64,000 nt of DNA from Acidobacteriota bacterium. Lineage in GTDB: Bacteria; Acidobacteriota; Polarisedimenticolia; J045. Numbering within the stretch: the first letter of the stretch is position 1; every line of letters starts with the position of its first letter. A model generated the notes under the pieces. That model ran no database searches. It had not been told where the DNA came from and saw only the letters and a program-made list of their open reading frames with translations. Both the position numbers and the translations under genes were made by a program. Positions 60,576 to 64,000 of this stretch are shown here, piece after piece. The stretch lies in assembly GCA_030949985.1 (NCBI GenBank), contig JAUZRX010000015.1, positions 1 to 64,000 on the forward strand, read 5' to 3'.

Positions 60576-61634
60576 TCAGCGCCCCGGGTGGGAATAGTGG
60601 GGGTCGTCGAGCCGCTGCATGTGTTCGACGTAGCGCCGGTCGGGGATGTCGTTGGCCCACCAGCCGGCGGAATAGGCCAGCACGTAGCCGCCGAGGAAGA
60701 GGCCGAGCACCACGGCGGCGAAGGTCAGTGGGCGCCAGCGCCGGTAGGGGGGGCCGACGGTAAGGGTTCCGGCGGCGGGACAGACCGCCACGCAATCCAG
60801 GCAGCCGGTGCATTCGGCGCTGCTTACCGCGGGCAGGCGGGAGACGGGCAGGTGGGCCATGCAGACGTTGTCGCAGGCCTTGCAGTCGGTGCAGGTCTCC
60901 GCCCGGCGGCGGACCTTGACCGGCGACAGCCACGAGAAAAAGCCCAGCAGGGCGCCGTAGGGACACAGGTAGCGGCACCAGGCCCCCTGGATCACCACGC
61001 TCAGCCCTGCCAGCACGAGCAGCACGATCGCCCCGACGCGACCGATGTCGGCGAAGAAGAGGTACATCTTCACGTCCGCCACCTGGTTGTAGTCCGAGGT
61101 GATGAAAGCCCGCAGGCCCGCGGGGCCCATGGTGAAGATGGCCCAGAGAAAGAAACCCAGCAGCAGGTACTTCAGGCCGCGCAGGGGGATGTCGAGCCAG
61201 CGGGGAAGGCGCAGCAGGCGGCCGAAGAGCAGCCGCCCGAGGCGGGCCAGGGTCTCGGAGACCAGGCCCACGGGGCAGATCCACGAACAGAAGGCCTTGC
61301 GGGCCACGATGGCGATCAGCACGAAGATCACGAACAGGACCGTAGCCGCCGGGTGGACCCGGTTGAGCGTGCCCTGGTAGAAGGCGTCGAGCAGGCCCAT
61401 CAGCCCGCTGATGGGGAGAAAGCCCTCGACGCCGGGGGGGCGCACGGGGAGGGGCAATTCGCCTCGCTGGGCGGCGCCGACGAAGCGCGCGAACTGGACT
61501 CCCAGGGCGATGCAGAGCAGGGCGAAGGCGATCTGCACCAGTACCCGGACGCGATAGGAACGAGCGCCGGGCGCCCGGATGCGTCCTTCGAGCCAGCGGA
61601 GGAGGGGCGGGGCGTTACCGCGGGGTGCGCTCAT
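60576..61634 (-). CDS. NapH/NosR-like membrane polyferredoxin
   Basis: A 352-residue protein with about five membrane segments. Two membrane-flanking Cys motifs (FCSWICPVG and CRYLCPYG) and two 4Fe-4S ferredoxin motifs (CTDCKACDNVC and CTGCLDCVAVCP) are visible. NapH- and RdxA-type proteins pass electrons from quinol to periplasmic or assembly partners. It stands alone, with a short gap to the thioesterase stop. The partner cannot be named here. Confidence 0.87.
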   Translation of the reverse strand: MSAPRGNAPPLLRWLEGRIRAPGARSYRVRVLVQIAFALLCIALGVQFARFVGAAQRGELPLPVRPPGVEGFLPISGLMGLLDAFYQGTLNRVHPAATVLFVIFVLIAIVARKAFCSWICPVGLVSETLARLGRLLFGRLLRLPRWLDIPLRGLKYLLLGFFLWAIFTMGPAGLRAFITSDYNQVADVKMYLFFADIGRVGAIVLLVLAGLSVVIQGAWCRYLCPYGALLGFFSWLSPVKVRRRAETCTDCKACDNVCMAHLPVSRLPAVSSAECTGCLDCVAVCPAAGTLTVGPPYRRWRPLTFAAVVLGLFLGGYVLAYSAGWWANDIPDRRYVEHMQRLDDPHYSHPGR

Positions 61635-61819
61635 GGGTCGGGCCTTCTCGTCGAGAGAGGAGGGCTTCTCTTGCGAACGCTACGCATTGTGGGCGCAGGC
61701 CCCCAGGCTGTCAAACCTGCCGGTTATACGCCGGGTCGGGCCTTGCGCGCTTCGGTGGAGGGGCTCCCGACCCTGTGCGATACTCCGCCCCCCGCGCAGA
61801 GGGGAGGAAGCCGCGCCGT

Positions 61820-63076
61820 ATGGTTGAAAAAGACGTTCTCAGTGACGGGCTGACGCTGCTCGTCGAACGGGTTCCTGGAGTGCGATCGGCGACCCTCGGC
61901 GTCTGGCTGCGCATGGGCAGTCGCCACGAGCCCGCTCGCCTTTCGGGTATCTGCCACTTCATCGAGCATCTGCTCTTCAAGGGCACCGAAACCCGCACCG
62001 CCCGGGAGATCTCCCTGCTCACGGACCGCATGGGCGGGCATCTCGACGCCTTCACGTCGAAGGAGAACACCTGTTTCTACGCCCGGGTTCTCGACGAGCA
62101 CCTGCCGCTGGCGGTCGACCTGCTCTCGGACATCGTCCGCCGGCCCCTTTTCGATGCCGAAGAACTCGAGCGCGAGCGCCGGGTGATCCTGGAAGAGATC
62201 CGGATGGTCAACGATTCGCCGGAAGAGCGGATCTACGACCTTTTCTGCGAGTCTTTCTGGCCTCGGCACCCTCTCGGTCGTCCGATCCAGGGCACCCTGG
62301 AGAAGGTGGGCGCGATGAGCCGCCGCACGGTGGCGAACTTTTTCCGGCGGGCCTACGTGCCGGAGAACATGGTCATCGCCGTCGCCGGACGGGTCTCCGC
62401 GCGCCATCGCCGGCTGCTCGAACAGGCCTTCTCCGGCCTGCCCGCGGGCAAGCGGGTGGCCCCCGGAGGCGCGCCCCGCTTCCGCCCGGGGTTGTGCCGC
62501 GAGTTGCGGAAAGACGTCGACCAGGTGCACCTGCTCTTCGGCCTGCCGGGTCTCGCCTCCGGAGATCCCGACCGCTTCTGTCTGCACCTGCTCAACACCC
62601 TCCTCGGCGGCAGCATTTCCTCGCGGTTGTTCCGGCGGGTGCGGGAAGAGCGGGGCCTGGCCTATTCGGTGGCCTCCCAGGTGCATTCCCATGAAGGCGG
62701 CGGCCTGTTGACGGTCTACGCGGGCACGTCCCCCCGGTCGGCCCGGGAAGTGCTCGGGCTGTGCCTCGAGGAGATGCGTGACCTGGCCGCCCGCCCGCCG
62801 GCGGCCGAGGAACTGGACGTGGCTCGTGACCATCTCAAGGGGAGCATGCTGCTCTCGCTCGAGTCCACCAGCAGCCGCATGAGTCGTGCGGCCCGGGAAG
62901 AAATGGTCCTCGGTCGGCACATGACAGCCGGGGAAATCACCGCGGAACTCGACCGGGTGCAGCCCGAAGACCTCAACCGCCTGGCCGCCAGGCTGATGGC
63001 CGGCCGCCAGGTGGCCCTGGCGGCGGTGGGCAACACCCGCGGTCTGCGCATCCGCGAGCGGGACCTGGTGCTGTGA
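61820..63076 (+). CDS. M16 zinc protease (processing-peptidase type)
   Basis: A 418-residue M16B peptidase. Inverted zinc motif HFIEH (His46, Glu49, His50), with the third ligand Glu in VILEEIRM. The C-terminal half has the second M16 domain with the R/Y substrate pair ([17 protein letters not shown]). The usual bacterial length. GGAGGAA lies about 12 bases before the ATG. It ends overlapping dut by 4 bases. Confidence 0.92.
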   Translation: MVEKDVLSDGLTLLVERVPGVRSATLGVWLRMGSRHEPARLSGICHFIEHLLFKGTETRTAREISLLTDRMGGHLDAFTSKENTCFYARVLDEHLPLAVDLLSDIVRRPLFDAEELERERRVILEEIRMVNDSPEERIYDLFCESFWPRHPLGRPIQGTLEKVGAMSRRTVANFFRRAYVPENMVIAVAGRVSARHRRLLEQAFSGLPAGKRVAPGGAPRFRPGLCRELRKDVDQVHLLFGLPGLASGDPDRFCLHLLNTLLGGSISSRLFRRVREERGLAYSVASQVHSHEGGGLLTVYAGTSPRSAREVLGLCLEEMRDLAARPPAAEELDVARDHLKGSMLLSLESTSSRMSRAAREEMVLGRHMTAGEITAELDRVQPEDLNRLAARLMAGRQVALAAVGNTRGLRIRERDLVL

Positions 63077-63534
63077 GCGGAGCCGTCGATGTGCGGGTCG
63101 AGGTGAAGGTGCTGCCCCACGGGCGGGACCTGCCCCTGCCGGCTTACGCCACCGAGGGTTCGGCCGGCCTCGATCTGCGGGCCGCGGTGAAGGACGAGAT
63201 CGTTCTGGATCCCGGAGAGCGCACCCTGGTGCCCACGGGCCTCGAACTGGCCATTCCCGCCGGTTACGAAGGGCAGGTGCGCGCCCGCAGCGGCGTGGCT
63301 CTCGTCGCCGGTGTGGGTCTGCCCAACGCCCCCGGTACCATCGACAGCGACTACCGGGGCGAGTTGAAGGTGCTCCTGATCAACTGGTCGAACGTGCCTC
63401 ATGTGATCCGCCGGGGGGAGAGAATCGCCCAACTGGTGATCGCGCCGGTGGCGCGGGCCACCCTGGCGGAGGTCGAGGAACTGCCCGGTACCTCCCGCAG
63501 CAGCGGGGGGTTCGGGCACACCGGACGGGAGTGA
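63073..63534 (+). CDS. dut: dUTP diphosphatase
   Basis: A 153-residue trimeric dUTPase, splitting dUTP to dUMP and pyrophosphate. The five motifs are seen: [36 protein letters not shown] and the P-loop-like [13 protein letters not shown] 63073 overlaps the M16 gene stop by 4 bases. Confidence 0.94.
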   Translation: MSGAVDVRVEVKVLPHGRDLPLPAYATEGSAGLDLRAAVKDEIVLDPGERTLVPTGLELAIPAGYEGQVRARSGVALVAGVGLPNAPGTIDSDYRGELKVLLINWSNVPHVIRRGERIAQLVIAPVARATLAEVEELPGTSRSSGGFGHTGRE

Positions 63535-64000
63535 ACGTGGAGGTGGTGGTCCTCGGTTCGGGATCCAGGGGCAACAGTGCCCTGGTGCGGGCCGCCGGCT
63601 CGGCCCTGCTCGTCGATGCGGGGCTCTCCGCCCGGCAGCTCCGGCGTCGCCTCGAAGCGGTGGGCCAGGATCCGGCGCGCATCGAGGCCGTGCTGCTGAC
63701 CCACGAGCACAGCGACCACATCGCGGGACTGCGGGTCTTCCGGCGTCGTTGTCCCCTGCCCGTGGTGGCCAACGCCTCGACTCTCGAGGCCACCGAGCGG
63801 ATCCTCGGCGAGAATCTCGACGACAGCGTCGAGCAGGCCACCGGCGGCAAGCTGCAGATCGGCCCGTTCCAGGTCACCAGCTTTCCCGTGCCCCATGACG
63901 CGGCCGAGACGGTCGGCTACGTGATCGAGGCCGAGGGTGTGCGTCTGGGCTACGCCACCGACCTGGGGCATGTCACGCGCCTGGTGCACGAGCGCCTGTC
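63531..64000 (+). CDS. Metallo-beta-lactamase-fold hydrolase, YycJ-like (cut by window end)
   Basis: The frame starts at GTG 63531 (GTGA overlap with dut; GTG 63537 is also possible) and continues past base 64,000. Visible: [22 protein letters not shown] and the zinc motif [11 protein letters not shown], then [13 protein letters not shown] and [11 protein letters not shown]. This is the pattern of small MBL-fold hydrolases of the YycJ type with roles in nucleic acid or repair processes. The C-terminus is not in the window. Confidence 0.85.
   Translation, partial: MNVEVVVLGSGSRGNSALVRAAGSALLVDAGLSARQLRRRLEAVGQDPARIEAVLLTHEHSDHIAGLRVFRRRCPLPVVANASTLEATERILGENLDDSVEQATGGKLQIGPFQVTSFPVPHDAAETVGYVIEAEGVRLGYATDLGHVTRLVHERL

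Noticed and set aside
1-64000. CRISPR array, insertion sequence, prophage or origin
   Set aside because: No regular direct repeats with spacers, transposase motifs, phage genes or DnaA-box cluster were found on either strand.

Overview
A GC-rich (roughly two thirds G+C or more) bacterial chromosome segment, densely packed on both strands, with many 4-base ATGA/GTGA overlaps and several convergent genes that overlap at their tails. I see no phage, insertion sequence or CRISPR array. The mix (many two-component proteins, polymer-forming and MopE-type secreted proteins, ECF sigma/anti-sigma with a CHAT protease, a class I IleRS with an insertion after the KMSKS region, glycogen synthesis, NapH-like polyferredoxin) fits Acidobacteriota or a myxobacterium-like lineage. 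That placement is inference; no rRNA is present.

Region 1 (1-11.4 kb) is the most unusual. A minus-strand operon runs pqqD-like gene, large secreted Ig/FN3/propeller protein, small secreted protein, a 45-codon Cys-containing peptide gene, an HprK-like kinase and a radical SAM/SPASM enzyme. A convergent nucleotidyltransferase gene and a MopE-motif secreted protein lie beside it. This looks like an undescribed RiPP (ribosomally made, modified peptide) locus. A second, orphan peptide gene with the same leader pattern lies far away at 49,970-50,089. Both peptides end in Ser and both genes are followed by a strong stem-loop.

Region 2 (11.4-23.5 kb) holds a glycosyltransferase, an aminotransferase with pruA, a PAS/GAF histidine kinase with its response regulator, glgC, an MFS exporter and an SLC13/TrkA-C transporter. 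Region 3 (23.5-32.7 kb) is mostly housekeeping: lspA-lgt-rluD-DUF2520 on the minus strand, diverging from ileS, a bactofilin-like gene, a sigma-54 activator whose receiver lacks the acceptor Asp, and tRNA-Gly(CCC).

Region 4 (32.7-47.3 kb) holds a patatin/lipoprotein/helical-protein operon, a PLP decarboxylase, and a minus-strand run of ECF sigma, anti-sigma, PutP-like symporter and a peroxiredoxin. The peroxiredoxin has an in-frame TGA exactly at the peroxidatic Cys, so it is probably a selenoprotein fused to a glutaredoxin-like domain. Divergent from the sigma gene are a Cys-rich secreted protein and a TPR-CHAT lipoprotein, followed by a FemAB-like acyltransferase and two small redox/metal proteins. 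Region 5 (47.6-64 kb) has a hybrid histidine kinase, the orphan peptide, a four-gene signalling operon (PilZ regulator, receiver, EAL protein, PAS histidine kinase), then an rRNA/tRNA methyltransferase, tsaC, a membrane-inserted alkaline-phosphatase-superfamily protein, an EnvC-like factor, a thioesterase, a polyferredoxin, an M16 protease, dut, and a metallo-beta-lactamase-fold gene cut by the window end.
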